Assembly (NCBI GenBank): GCA_028455995.1
Contig: JABELC010000009.1
Coordinates: 310,001 to 374,000 of the forward strand
Source: Scleromitrula shiraiana
Lineage: Eukaryota > Ascomycota > Leotiomycetes > Helotiales > Sclerotiniaceae
Direction of reading: 5' to 3'
DNA length: 64,000 nt
Shown here: piece after piece, positions 23,000-34,510 of the stretch
Numbering within the stretch: the first letter of the stretch is position 1
How the letters are laid out: the number at the start of each line of letters is the position of its first letter
Translations under genes and position numbers: made by a program
The notes under the pieces: model-generated
Seen by the model: the letters and a program-made list of their open reading frames with translations, nothing else
What the model was told of the DNA's origin: nothing
Databases searched by the model: none

Positions 23000-25985
23000 C
23001 TCGTTAGACAGATCGTCGAATACGAAATGACCTTGCAATGGATGGATGGATTTCTTGCGAATAACACAGGACTCGAGAAGTATTGTCGACAGCGTAAGTC
23101 AACACGGAACTAGGTCAATGTGCAAGCCAAATAACTAATGGCACGCAACCAAGTACCCGATAATCCTCCGCACAATCAAGAATCCTGACGGACTTGAATA
23201 ATATGCAAACAAAGAGGATATATGCCGTCGAGAAAGTTTGGGGATGAAACAATGCCGATGATTTTTTTTCCCCTTTGAGGCAGATACTTTGTTTTGTTGT
23301 TGAGGAGAGTTTGACTATCGAGGACGCAATCTCAAAGATCGTGTCGAGAGCAAAGAACAAGTACTCGATCTCTCCTTGGCGAAGATAAAATTTCTTTTCT
23401 TTTGTTGATTGTGTGATTGTGTGTTTGAGGATAGACTTGAGAAGAAAGTTCGATTCGAGGTAAGAAGGTAAGGTAAGGTAAGATGGAGTAAAAGATTTTC
23501 AAATCTCTCTCTAGATCATGAGCGAAGATTTTAGATCAATAAAGAAGAGAATCGAATCTCGTCGTCGCCACCAAATCTTCGTAGTATGTTTGAAAAAATA
23601 ATTACCTATGGTATGGAAAAAAATTTATTTTGTTTTGTTTTGTTTTATTTTGTTGGAAGTAGAGACGAAAGTTTATATAGTAAAAGAGATGAAAGGAAAC
23701 GAGACGGTTTATAGGAGATAAAAACAATGCGGAACAAGTTTTCGAGTATGGATGTGAGTGAATATTTAGTAGCCGTAGAATGATTCGTGCGTGTGGTGTA
23801 AATGAATGGCGGCATTGCTTGGATGTATTCATTCAATGGCGGGAGAGTGGAAAGATCTATGTTGTGTTTTTGGGATAGGGAGGGAGATGGAATGATCATT
23901 GAGAATATCGAGATTGAATATATTATTGGGATGGATGGAAGTTGTAAAGATTCAAGCAAGGTAACAAGTATTAGTATGAGATACTTCTAGCAGTTTATGT
24001 GTTTAAATTCATCTGTACTTATTATTAATGTCGAGTATATCAAGAAGAGAATGAGTATATCCACATATTGATGTCGTTAAAATTCATTTTGCTGATATCT
24101 CTTTAACGTTCACATTTCGAGTTTGTTTGTAAACTTCATTTTTTATAGACGACTTAGATCCTAGATCGATCTTCTTACTGTTTCTTACTCGTGTTATTTC
24201 GGGTTCATTTGATATGGCGAAGAGATGAATAGATAAAATCTAATACTTTCAAAGTTTATTAGAATACGGATATTAAGCTTGAAGGGTTCAATACAACGAC
24301 AACAATAACAATACTTTTGTTCTCCTCAACCATCTAAAGTATCTATCTATCAATATTGACATATCTATGAGGATGAAACTTACCTGGAACATACTGTCTG
24401 CGCCATAATCACATGTAAACCGCATCTATTTGCTCTAATATTTAATCTAGAAGATGATTACCTACATAGTAGGTAGGTGACTTTGAGCGAATATACACAT
24501 ATATATATATATAAACATCCAATAAATCCATAAATACAATTCCAACCAAACAACCATCCGCCCCTACGTATTGCATTATCGCAGAAACCTCATTAGCCAA
24601 CAAATCATCCATGCATCAATACTAAGTAAAGCTCCAATATTATATTCATAAGACTGACTAGAAACAACATGATACTCGATCCCCCAAAATCCCCATCTAT
24701 CATTCTTTGATCTCTCTCATCCATAAACTTCCCCTTACCCTTCCTTACCCTTCCTCACCCTCCCTCACCCTTACCCTTCCTCACCCATCCACATAACCAA
24801 AACAAAACAAAAAAACAAAAAAAAGGAAAAAAGGAAAAAAGAAAAAGACCAAATGAACAACAACCTCTATCATACCTCCATCATACCTTAAAAATCCACA
24901 AATGCAAAGATAGTAACCATGAATATAGTAAACATGAATGAATATAAGAACATTTATTAAGACCAATTAATCAATTAATCGAAAATTCATGCAGGTATAT
25001 GATATAATATGATATGATATGATAAGATAGGTATGGTATAAATTCCTTTAATTCATGTATTTATTGTATATATATACTATTTGCATATATACAGCACGAT
25101 ACAGCAAAGCACGACACAGCACAGCACAGCCAGCACAGCACAGCACCGTTCATCCATCATCCCATCTACTTACACCACTGCAATCAAAGCCAACCCAAGC
25201 CAACCCAACCCAGCCATCCATCCATCCATTCCTGCCTATCCCATTCATTACTTCATCCATCCATCCATCAATCCATCCGACCTATCTCACCCTATTAATA
25301 TTAAATCCCCACTACTGTCCGTCCCACCCATTCATTCAATCAATCAATCAATGAGCCTTGCGCGCCACAGTAGTCCGTCCAAACCACCATATCACATCAC
25401 ATCACATCGCATCACATCGCATCGCACATCCATACAAAAACAGAAAAGAAGGAATCCAAATCGAATCCCCTCTTTCTTTCTTTCTTCCTTTCCACCTTCA
25501 TCCACCCATCCATTCATCCATTCATCCATCCATCCTCTATTACGCCACCCATCCAAACCAAGCAAACTCAAAAAAAGCGAGTGAATTTTTCATATCAATC
25601 ATGGGCGATAAGAAAAAACGTGTGGAACATGAAGAAAATTTACAGTCCACAAAAAACCCGTAGACTAGATAAAGAAGTATATATAATAAAGAAGGAAAGA
25701 AAAGAAAAGAATCTCATCAACTCATCTGATCTTATCTCATCTGAAAGTGGAAGGAAAAAGTAAAATAAAGGGCCAAGCAGACAACGGCAAGGGGTATCTT
25801 GAGCGATGTGCCGCGCCATAAAATAAACAAAAAGTTTGGGGTTTAAAAAAGCGAAAGGAAGAAACAAACAAAACAAAAAAACGCCTGACTGGTTGACAAG
25901 AAACATAATATACATAATGTCTTCATGAAACGATTGTGAGAAGAATAAAATAAAAGACAACAAAGTTAATATTTTTATTATCTCA
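23000..25985. other. 3-kb gene-poor, microsatellite-rich interval
   Basis: Lies between the start of the unrecognised gene and the stop of LCB2, both on the minus strand. It probably holds the upstream exon or promoter of the former. Visible repeats are GTAAG near 23465-23483, TTTTG near 23628-23650, (TA)n near 24500-24512, CTTACC near 24735-24780, ATATG near 25000-25025, CACAG near 25100-25145, CATC near 25200-25270 and ATCAC/ATCGC near 25390-25425. No convincing gene. Confidence 0.55.
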
Positions 25986-28031
25986 TCATCTCAATGGATG
26001 TTTAACATCCGCCACACCATTAGCGATAACCTCTCTTAATGACCAACGAGGGGGTTTAACAACTCCTTGTAACCCATTAGCTTTCTGCCATTCCTTTTCC
26101 ATTTCCGGAGTAACACCATCCGGTAAATGTTCCGCGCCACCTGCAACACCAGTTGAGAACTTAAGTTGAAGAACATCACCAATTTCATCACAAGCTGCCA
26201 AAATGCGATCCATATCATCCTTATTATGAGATGCTGAGACGCAGAAACGGGCTCGAGATGAGATAAGTGGTGTAGCTGGGTATCCAACGATAACAACGGA
26301 GATTTTTCTTCTCAACATTTCGTGAGAGAAAGCGGGTAATTTGGCTGGGTTGTATAAAACGACTGGAATGATGGGAGAATCGTCATGTCCATAAACGATA
26401 TAACCAAGACGTTTCAATCCCAATCGAAGATATCTCGAGTTGAAAGCAATTCGTTGTAAACGTTCTTCACCTTGACCAGGAACGATTTCTCCAGAAATAA
26501 TCTTAAGAGCGCTGAGGATTTGCATAAGAACTGGAGGTGTTGGGGATTCACCATACATGGTTGCTGCGTTTGTTTGTCTTAACTTATCAATGATGTGTTT
26601 CTCGGCAGCAACATAACCTCCGTTAGCACCAAAAGACTTTGTCAAGGTTCCCATAAGAATATCAATCTCGGCAGGATCGATACCAAAATAATCACAGATT
26701 CCACGACCACGAGGACCAAGAGCTCCGATAGAATGTGCCTCGTCAACGAATAAGTTGAACTTGTACTTCTTCTTGAGAGCGAGAATTCCAGGTAAGTTGG
26801 CCATAGTACCTTCCATAGAGTAAAGACCTTCAACAACAACTAAGATCTTCTTCCAAGGACGATGAGTTCTAGGTTGACCTTGTGAAATAGCTTCCCGCAA
26901 CAATCTTTCCAAGTCGGTCATATCGTTGTGTTTGAATGAAGCAATCATAGCTCTTGAGAGACGTGCACCAATACGAATAGAAGCGTGATTTAATTCGTCA
27001 GAAACAATAAGACATCCCTTTCCAACCAAAGCTGGGAAAGAAGTTGCATTGGTAGCATATCCCATAGAGAACACCATCGAAGCTGGCTTTCCAACAAACT
27101 TGGCAACTCTGTCTTCAACTTCCAATGCCAAATCTAAGGTACCTGAATCAGCACGAGGACTTGCAGCACTGATACCATATTTTCTAATTGTCTCTTCAAC
27201 AGCATCAGCACAAGGTCCTTCCGATTGTGCAAATCCGAGGTAGTTGTAAGAACTCATATTAAGGGTCTCCGTGAAGGTACCAGTAAATTGATAATTTCTG
27301 TTGAAGTCCTCTGTCTTTCGGTCGATCAAAGTGATATATCGTCCTGGGACACCAGTGACTGGACGAGCAAAACAATCGTCAATTCTCAACTTCAATCTAC
27401 GCACGTAGAAATTGTCAAAATCGCTATTGAGGGCTGCGTAACCATTGGCAGATGTAAGATGTTTGTATGTTTCGGGCTTAAACCTTTTACCAAAGAAGTC
27501 TCGCACGTGTCCAAAAATTATTAAAACCAAGTAACTGATATAGGTGGTAAGGAGATAATAGTAAGGTGGCTCATCCACAACTGGGTCTTCAAGAACTCCA
27601 TGATGTTGACTAACATATCGATGACTTTGGTGGTTTAGCGGTCCAAACTGCGCATCTCTCTTTGCTTGTAATCTGGCTTCTGCGACGGAAGGTGGTTGAA
27701 AAAGTGTCGTAGGGGGTTCATCCATGTTCACCTCACCACCCATTGCAGTCGAGAGAGAAATCGTTGGTAAAGATAGAGATGGAGAACTGATATGCGGTGA
27801 TGGATTATCTAGGAGACGCTGTTGTTGTGCGGCAACAGCAGAGAGAAGAGCCGCTTGAGCAGATTGTTGTTCCTTAGTTTTTGGTGAGGAAGTGAAGAAA
27901 TTGGCCAATCTATTGCCCTTCGATGTAGACGGTCTACGAGCGGTAGGTTTATCGGGTTGCGGTGTGATGGCCGCTGACGGGATGGAACTAGCAAACGGAT
28001 TTCGTGGAATTCTTTGAGGCATCGTGTTCAT
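25986..28031 (-). CDS. lcb2: serine palmitoyltransferase subunit 2 (LCB2), 681 aa
   Basis: Catalytic PLP subunit of the ER serine palmitoyltransferase, which condenses L-serine and palmitoyl-CoA to 3-ketodihydrosphingosine, the first step of sphingolipid synthesis; it works as a heterodimer with LCB1. Single exon. A disordered N-terminus of about 150 residues precedes a membrane segment (about 157-176, PYYYLLTTYISYLVLIIFGH). The aminotransferase fold follows, with NMSSYNYLGF, SPRADSGTLD, LNHASIRIGARLS, VDEAHS (429-434) and the PLP-lysine motif GTLTKSFGANGGY with Lys465. Family sequence is complete and the length is as expected apart from the long N-terminus. ATG 28031 is followed by a second in-frame Met three codons on; either could start. 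A 5-kb gene-poor region lies upstream. Confidence 0.97.
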   Translation of the reverse strand: MNTMPQRIPRNPFASSIPSAAITPQPDKPTARRPSTSKGNRLANFFTSSPKTKEQQSAQAALLSAVAAQQQRLLDNPSPHISSPSLSLPTISLSTAMGGEVNMDEPPTTLFQPPSVAEARLQAKRDAQFGPLNHQSHRYVSQHHGVLEDPVVDEPPYYYLLTTYISYLVLIIFGHVRDFFGKRFKPETYKHLTSANGYAALNSDFDNFYVRRLKLRIDDCFARPVTGVPGRYITLIDRKTEDFNRNYQFTGTFTETLNMSSYNYLGFAQSEGPCADAVEETIRKYGISAASPRADSGTLDLALEVEDRVAKFVGKPASMVFSMGYATNATSFPALVGKGCLIVSDELNHASIRIGARLSRAMIASFKHNDMTDLERLLREAISQGQPRTHRPWKKILVVVEGLYSMEGTMANLPGILALKKKYKFNLFVDEAHSIGALGPRGRGICDYFGIDPAEIDILMGTLTKSFGANGGYVAAEKHIIDKLRQTNAATMYGESPTPPVLMQILSALKIISGEIVPGQGEERLQRIAFNSRYLRLGLKRLGYIVYGHDDSPIIPVVLYNPAKLPAFSHEMLRRKISVVIVGYPATPLISSRARFCVSASHNKDDMDRILAACDEIGDVLQLKFSTGVAGGAEHLPDGVTPEMEKEWQKANGLQGVVKPPRWSLREVIANGVADVKHPLR

Positions 28032-29668
28032 GAATTAAAAATCCTGCTCCGAGCAGATTGAAGGTTGCTGTGCGAATTGAACAAATGTTCGTATATCGAT
28101 GTATTCCCCAAAAGTCCTGTGGACCTTGTATGTTGATTTGAAGAAATGCTTCACTCGAAAAGGATATAGAGGAAAGATATCGTAGATCAATAAAGGGTAG
28201 GAATCGTTTGTGAACAATGACGGTGTTTATTGATTAGATTAACTTTGCGACTGTATCTAGGATCGAGCGTGTCATGTTAGTAACGTGGTCTTGTAAGTAA
28301 TGTAATGCAGGGAGGATGTTGTGGAGCTTGAGAACATGAGAATAGAAGGGTTTTAACAGGGTAGAACGTTGAATATGAACAACGAAGACTGTGATGTATG
28401 ATACAAAGGGCTGAGATGATTGAATTGTCCCATGGTCTAGGGTTAGGTAGAAAGATTGAATCGGGCATTCATCGAGATAATCGAGGTTAAATCGACAAAA
28501 CGAGGGAAATTAGAAAATGAAGGCATACCTAGATAGAATTTTAATGCTAATGCTGATGCTGACGCTGTTATTAAATTCAAGTAATTTGAAAATGCTATTT
28601 CTTAGTTTTTTGAAGTTTGAGTTGAAAGTAAGAAGTATTTGTTTTTTGGAATTGAATCTGAGGCGGTCTGCAAATGAAAAAAAGGATTGAAATTCAAATG
28701 AAGTATCGCGACAGATAGAAGGAGTGTTTGTTATAATTCTTCTTCTTTGGTATAGAGTTTGACGGGATTATCGGGAATTAACAGATTAATCTTTTCTTTT
28801 GACAGCTTCGACCCTTTCCTCTCTTCCTCTTAAATTGAAGTTATTGCCACGCAGGAAGTATGAAGAATGAAGTATGAAATTGTAAAATTCGTTCGTAGCA
28901 AGAGTTATTATTACCGTGAACAATAGACAATAGACAATAGAGTGAAAAGGTAAATCTCGGTGTGAAAGGTGTGGAGATCTTTCTTAATCTTTCTATACCG
29001 TTCACGTTCCCTTGATCTTGATGACAGGCACGAACCCTATCGATAACAATTGACAATGGACATGGAATTCGGATTAAAAAGAATTAATTGTTTAGGATCA
29101 CAAATGAGGAGAAATGAGGGATAGGATGGGATGGAGGTGAGAAAAAAGGAGAGGAGTGAGGAGTGAGTAGTGAGTAGTGAGGAGAGAGATTAGATAGATT
29201 CTTTGACACAAAGGAGGAGGAGGAGGGGAAGAAGAGGAGAGATGATCCAAATATTATTATTAATTACTTCTTGAATGAGGAAATCAAAAGAAATCCAAAA
29301 AAAAAATGGTAAATGAGATTGAACATGGGTTATAATTTAATGAATTTTCTTTTTCTTTTTCTTCTTTTTCTTTTTCTTTTTCAAATCCCGACACGGCTGA
29401 TCTGTTTTGTTAACTTATTAGAATAATAAAAATAATAAGACGGGCAGGTAGCTTGTTTTATGAATCAACGATCGAAGAAGTACATCTTGATGTAATATAC
29501 TATAGTCCAAATTATATGTATGCATATATGCATATATGTATATATGTATGCAATGTACCGAGTATAGTAATGCTCACGGATGCACCGGCGATAAAAAGGG
29601 AAGTAATTAAATAGTTTCTGGATTAATCGTCGGACTTCGCTTAACCTCCGTGAACTTGTGAATGGACT

Positions 29669-29730
29669 TTTATTATTATTATTCTTATTATTATTATTCT
29701 TATTATTATTATTATTATTATTATTATTCT
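29669..29730. repeat. (TTA)n microsatellite
   Basis: Interrupted ATT/TTA trinucleotide array of about 20 copies, broken by ATTCTT units. Confidence 0.9.
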
Positions 29731-30630
29731 TAAAGAAATATCCGTTCCCGTTACTTTTCCCGTTTGGTTGATTTACTTTACGGTTTACGGAAGTAATCAT
29801 GAAATCCAACCAATAATAAATCAATGATGAAAATTTTATTGCGGATTATGGACTTTTTCTTATTTCTTACACAGATAATTTAATTTCCCATTTCCCATTT
29901 CCCTTTTCCGTTTATTTATTTTGACCGGTTCGAAAAGTGGCTGGAAGCGTTTGCTGATGAAATATAATTGGTTGATTCGGAAAGTTTGAGGATGAGGAGT
30001 AAGAAAATAAAAATGGTGACGGAGATATGAAAAAGGGTAGTAAGAGGAGAGAGGCACAGATTTAACCCGTTGATTTAGAGAAATCATCACAAAATATATT
30101 AATAATACTAGTAATAATAAATCTCATCTACAAAATAAAGAAGTATACATTCTCACATGTTGCCAATAATTCTATCCAGTCCAATCCAATCCAGTCCAAT
30201 CCGATTCAATTCAATGAAAATAATGAAATCATCACTCCTGGGCATATCGTTAGCTTCAGGTACGAGTTTTTAATCCCCTGTCGTTCTATCCATATCCATA
30301 TCCATATCCATATCATATTTACCGTCTCCAAATCATACATACCCCTGTCTATTCGGGAGAATAATACCGACCCATTGGACTGGCCCTGATTAAAGAACTC
30401 GACACGGAAGTACTGGAGATTATACTATATGTATGATATGGAAAAGGGATACGAAATACTACGGTAGATTAACAATTATAAGTTAATCCATACCCATACA
30501 TATACATATACATATATATACTCTACCAGATAAACATTAATCATCAACCCGACAAAATCCATCCATCCAATTTATTTATTTATTTATTTATACTTTCCAC
30601 AAATGAACCCAAGCCAGCCAGCCATGATAT

Positions 30631-30698
30631 CATCTCATCTCATCTCATCTCATCTCATCTCATCTCATCTCATCTCATCTCATCTCATCTCATCTCAC
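30631..30698. repeat. (CATCT)n microsatellite
   Basis: About 13 nearly perfect pentanucleotide copies, the last one changed to CACCT. Confidence 0.93.
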
Positions 30699-31420
30699 CT
30701 CCCATGGCATCAATCACAAGAACCCGCCATCCCAACCATCAACCGCAAGAATACATATCGATCGATCTCAAACTTAACTTCTAGATTCTAGCTTCTAGCT
30801 TCTAGCTTCTAGCTTCTACGGTAGGTACGGTGCCATATAGTCAAAGCCTCAAATCGCCCTACCAAATATTTTCATTTACCTTTCCTTGCAAGAGCTTGTT
30901 AATGTGCATACCCAGGAGAAAGCCTGTTCCTGTTCCTGTTCCCCTTTCTAAAAAAAAAAAAAAAAAAAGCCACGCTCATCATCAATCATTAATTGCATAT
31001 ATGCATGAAAATACAAAATTTCTAGAAGATTACTCAATCTTTTATTCCTGATGTTAAACCAAAACATTAAATTATCAATAAATATAAAAATAAACATAAA
31101 CAAAGCGATCGATATAAAAACCATCTATCTATCAATCAATCTATCAATATAAATAAACAAGTAGCAAGAATCGCCAAATCCCAAAGCCCATCGAAAACAA
31201 CCGAACAGACGGATATAAAACAATTTCCTCGGACTCCGACTCCGAATTATTATTAATTAATAAAGGATAACATTTCTAAGGGTTCAGTTAGGATGGATAT
31301 CTACCTGCTCTGCTCCGCTCCGCTCTGCTCTGCTGGTTTGTTTTTACATGCTAATGTAATGTAATGTATAGTTTTTATACATATTATTGTTGTAGATGTA
31401 TAATATATTTTCACATACAC

Positions 31421-31710
31421 ATATTTATATTTATATTTATATTTATATTTATATTTATATTTATATTTATATTTATATTTATATTTATATTTTTATTTAT
31501 ATTTATATTTATATTTATATTTATATTTATATTTATATTTATATTTATATTTATATTTATATTTATATTTATATTTATATTTATATTTATATTTATATTT
31601 ATATTTATATTATATTTATATTTATATTTATATTTATATCTATATTTATATCTATATTTATATTTATATTTATATTTATATTTATATCTATATTTATATT
31701 TATATTTATT
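31421..31710. repeat. (ATTTAT)n hexanucleotide array, about 290 bp
   Basis: Nearly perfect ATTTAT units over about 290 bp, with a few point changes (TTTTTAT, ATCTAT) and one 3-bp phase change near 31610. It is the longest simple repeat in the window, is purely A/T with only rare C, and produces open frames on both strands that are not genes. Confidence 0.95.
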
Positions 31711-33050
31711 TATTTTTATTGATTTCATCGATTGGATTAAATTGGATTAAATTAAGCAAAGTTACAAGATCGAGATGAGAGATTGATGGTGTGTAGTATG
31801 GTATGCTATGCTATGGTATGATAGTATCAAAGCTACAATAATAAGTCCGGAGCTATAGAAAGTGAGGAGGAGGATTAGATATTCTTTACTGTGCAATAGG
31901 TTCTATAGTAGGACTATTGCTTTATTTGGTGGGGTGGTTGAGGGTGTTTGGGGTGTATATGTATACCTATTCCTATACCTATATCTATGATGATGTGCTT
32001 GGGTTATGAGTGATTTGAGAGATGGACATGGAAAGATGGAGGAGACGTTGCATACTACCCATCTGCAAGTGCGATGGAAGAATGAATAGATAGATGTATT
32101 GTCAAAAAGACAAAAATACTCCTTTTCCTCTCTTGCTATTCCTTTATAAAGCGAATGAATAACTAATCGTTAGTATTGCTATCTTAATATATATGATAAA
32201 TATTAAATCATGTATATGTTATACATTTAATTTATATATATGATCAATATAATATAGCTAAGGCTCTTGAAGATAATTTTTATTTTAGATGCTTTGGATG
32301 GCATATATAATTGTGTTTTTAAATTTACTGCTATGGTTGGTGTATAGATTCATTGATTGTATGCTAACAATATATTATGTTATATTATATTATATTCTAG
32401 CTGTGCCTCTTCCTCTTCTAATATGTATAAGTATGCATATTTCAAATAAACCCATTGGTAATAATCCTGTCATCTGTATTGCGTGAATGCAAATGCTGGA
32501 TGCGTTCGTTGATGCTTCTTACACTGGACTTACTGTAAATGTCAAACATGATATTTGTCTTATATATCCATCCCTATAATGCTCAAACAATAGAGTGAGT
32601 CCTATTTGAAGTAGAAGGAGGTTTAAACTACCCTCTCTCTATTCTCATCTTACCTTTGTCGTTGACGTATCGATACGTACATACGTACTAAATCTTGGAA
32701 CTTCTACTCATCTATCTATCTATCTATCTATCTATCACACCTAGATCGTAACATACATATCAATCATATCATCCAAACAAGCACTGATATTCGGTGCATC
32801 CGGTATTCCCGATGAGCGCTTGCTCGAGAGTGTCTTCTACATCCATACTCCACCTCTGTCGAAAATAACGAGCATACAATTGATAAAGTTATTGCCTTAA
32901 CCAACCAATCACCTGCCAAAACAGATTTTCTCCATCCAGCGGATTCCACATCTAGGCTTGATATTTAAGCTAGTATTGACTCGAGCAGCAATTCCGATGC
33001 AACTATCCAAGAACAAGTTGCATCAATCAATGGAATCGAAAACATAACTC

Positions 33051-33885
33051 ATGTCTACTACACCGGTATTAAAACTCCCATCCCCTTTCAAATCCTCAAC
33101 CGCTAATAGCTGCATAGCATACGGCGGTCATCGCAGCGACTATGAAGTCCTTAACAAGCTAAACACCGCATTCTTCATCAACGCCCTATCCCTAACCACC
33201 AAATCCTGCCCAAAATCTCAAATTCTTCTCTCTCGAAACCGGCGGTAGAACATACGGCTATGAATATTTCGGCCAACTAGGAATGCCTCTCTGGACGCCC
33301 CGTAGCAACGGTATGGGATTCGCTCAAGCATTAGGTATCTACCTCTCGCTGTACCGATTCGTCGAAGAGGACGGGACAGAACTTGCGTTTCTGGTGATGA
33401 GGCTATTGGGAATGTATGTGGGACTGATGTCCTGATGTCTCTCAAGATACGGTGGCAAGGTTCCATATCTACTGTATGTTTCGTTAAACGCGGATACGAC
33501 ATCAGGGGGGGGGTGGGGGGGGTTCAATATCGTAGATTCAGACACTGGATCCAAATGGCGGGACGATTGGACACCTATCTGCTCGTATTTCGGATTAAAA
33601 GGCGTAGGGCCCGATGTAGATTTGAAAAATGTGAAATGCGTGGAGTGGATAATGGCTAATAAGGAGAAATGGAATGAATGGATTGAGAAGAACGGGTTGG
33701 GAGATGTGGGACAGTTGGCAAGCTCGAGTTGGGATATACTGGCTGGATTGTTGATATATTTACCGATGGATAGGAGTTTGGATTTGAGAGAGGCGAGAAG
33801 GGTTGGGTGGGATGGGGATGGGAAGGTGGTGGAGGGGTATTTTAGGACTTGGAATAGGATGAGGGAGGTGGGGATTATTGCTTAG
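33051..33885 (+). pseudogene. decayed PRISE-type short-chain reductase
   Basis: Fragments in three frames line up with the C-terminal two thirds of PRISE-like (progesterone 5-beta-reductase / iridoid synthase-like) SDR proteins, many of which sit in fungal secondary metabolism. In order: DYEVLNKLNTAFFINALSLT (frame 1, from ATG 33051), FSLETGGRTYGYEYFGQLG and SNGMGFAQALGIYLSLYRF (frame 2, from about 33222), GDEAIGNVCGTDVLMS (frame 3, from about 33390), then GFNIVDSDTGSKWRDDWTP through YFRTWNRMREVGIIA (from about 33525 to the stop at 33885). Frame changes fall near 33215, 33390 and in the G-rich run at about 33506-33521. The N-terminal nucleotide-binding Rossmann part and the middle of the substrate pocket are missing. 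This is a clear pseudogene; sequencing error alone would not explain the deletions. Confidence 0.75.
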
Positions 33886-34510
33886 ATTTTTTTTGCTAGA
33901 TTCTTGGTCTCTTTTGGAAGAGAATTTATATGATCTGAAGATCTTCAACAATGGATGTTAACGTTTATACATACCAAGCTCTTTTATGTGCACGTGTATG
34001 AACCCCCGAAATTTGACTTCGGCAGAATATCAGGAGAATATTAATATTAGTCAGCATGATTATCAAACCATAGCTTACCTAATCCCACCCAATCATCACG
34101 ACAACTGCACCAGACAGCTGAAATCAAACAAGCAAACATCCTAACACCACTACAATCATCCCCATCTTCAAATCCCTTCTTCCCTCTCCTCAATAATTCA
34201 CAACTCAACATCCATCGCGGAATTCATTCCACACGCACCTGAATGCAAGGAGCGGGTTCACCCATCGATATCCCATCCGTAAGACTAATTCGGAGTTCCG
34301 AACCGTTGCTAGGTAACGATATCCAATCGATCCATTAGCAATCTATAGTAAACATATCATATTAGGCTCAATTGAATTCCTTCCCATTCATTCATACATT
34401 CATTCATACATTATCATCTCAATACAAAATCTCCATATATACATACATACATACATACATACATACATACCACAAAAAACAAAGAAGTCAAGATAAACAA
34501 ACAAACCACC
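33886..34510. other. intergenic region upstream of acetoacetyl-CoA synthetase
   Basis: 0.6 kb holding the promoter of the next gene. A (CATA)n run at 34440-34471 ends about 40 bp before its ATG. Nothing else is evident. Confidence 0.55.
34440..34471. repeat. (CATA)n microsatellite
   Basis: About eight copies just upstream of the acetoacetyl-CoA synthetase start codon. Confidence 0.9.

Larger units (their letters stand above)
28032..33050. other. 5-kb gene-poor, microsatellite-rich interval
   Basis: The longest stretch without a gene in the window. It contains LCB2's promoter and a dense series of simple repeats, of which the TTA, CATCT and ATTTAT arrays are listed separately. Others are CTTTTT near 29346-29382, CCATAT near 30290-30315, an 8-bp TTCTAGCT unit (30785-30818), an A18 run near 30950-30968 and ATCT near 32712-32736. 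All open frames inside it are translations of repeats or lack an ATG and a recognisable domain. Confidence 0.6.

Noticed and set aside
25055..25663. Overlapping plus-strand ORFs of 99-167 codons
   Set aside because: Low-complexity His/Ser/Pro/Thr sequence from CACAG, CATC and ATCAC repeats, no domain and no splice context.
30631..30698. Regular CATCT array considered as a CRISPR-like structure
   Set aside because: Pure 5-bp tandem repeat without spacers in a eukaryotic genome; it is an ordinary microsatellite.
31364..31750. Open frames over 100 codons on both strands
   Set aside because: They are translations of the ATTTAT array (alternating Ile/Phe/Tyr or Asn/Ile/Lys/Tyr) and carry no gene features.
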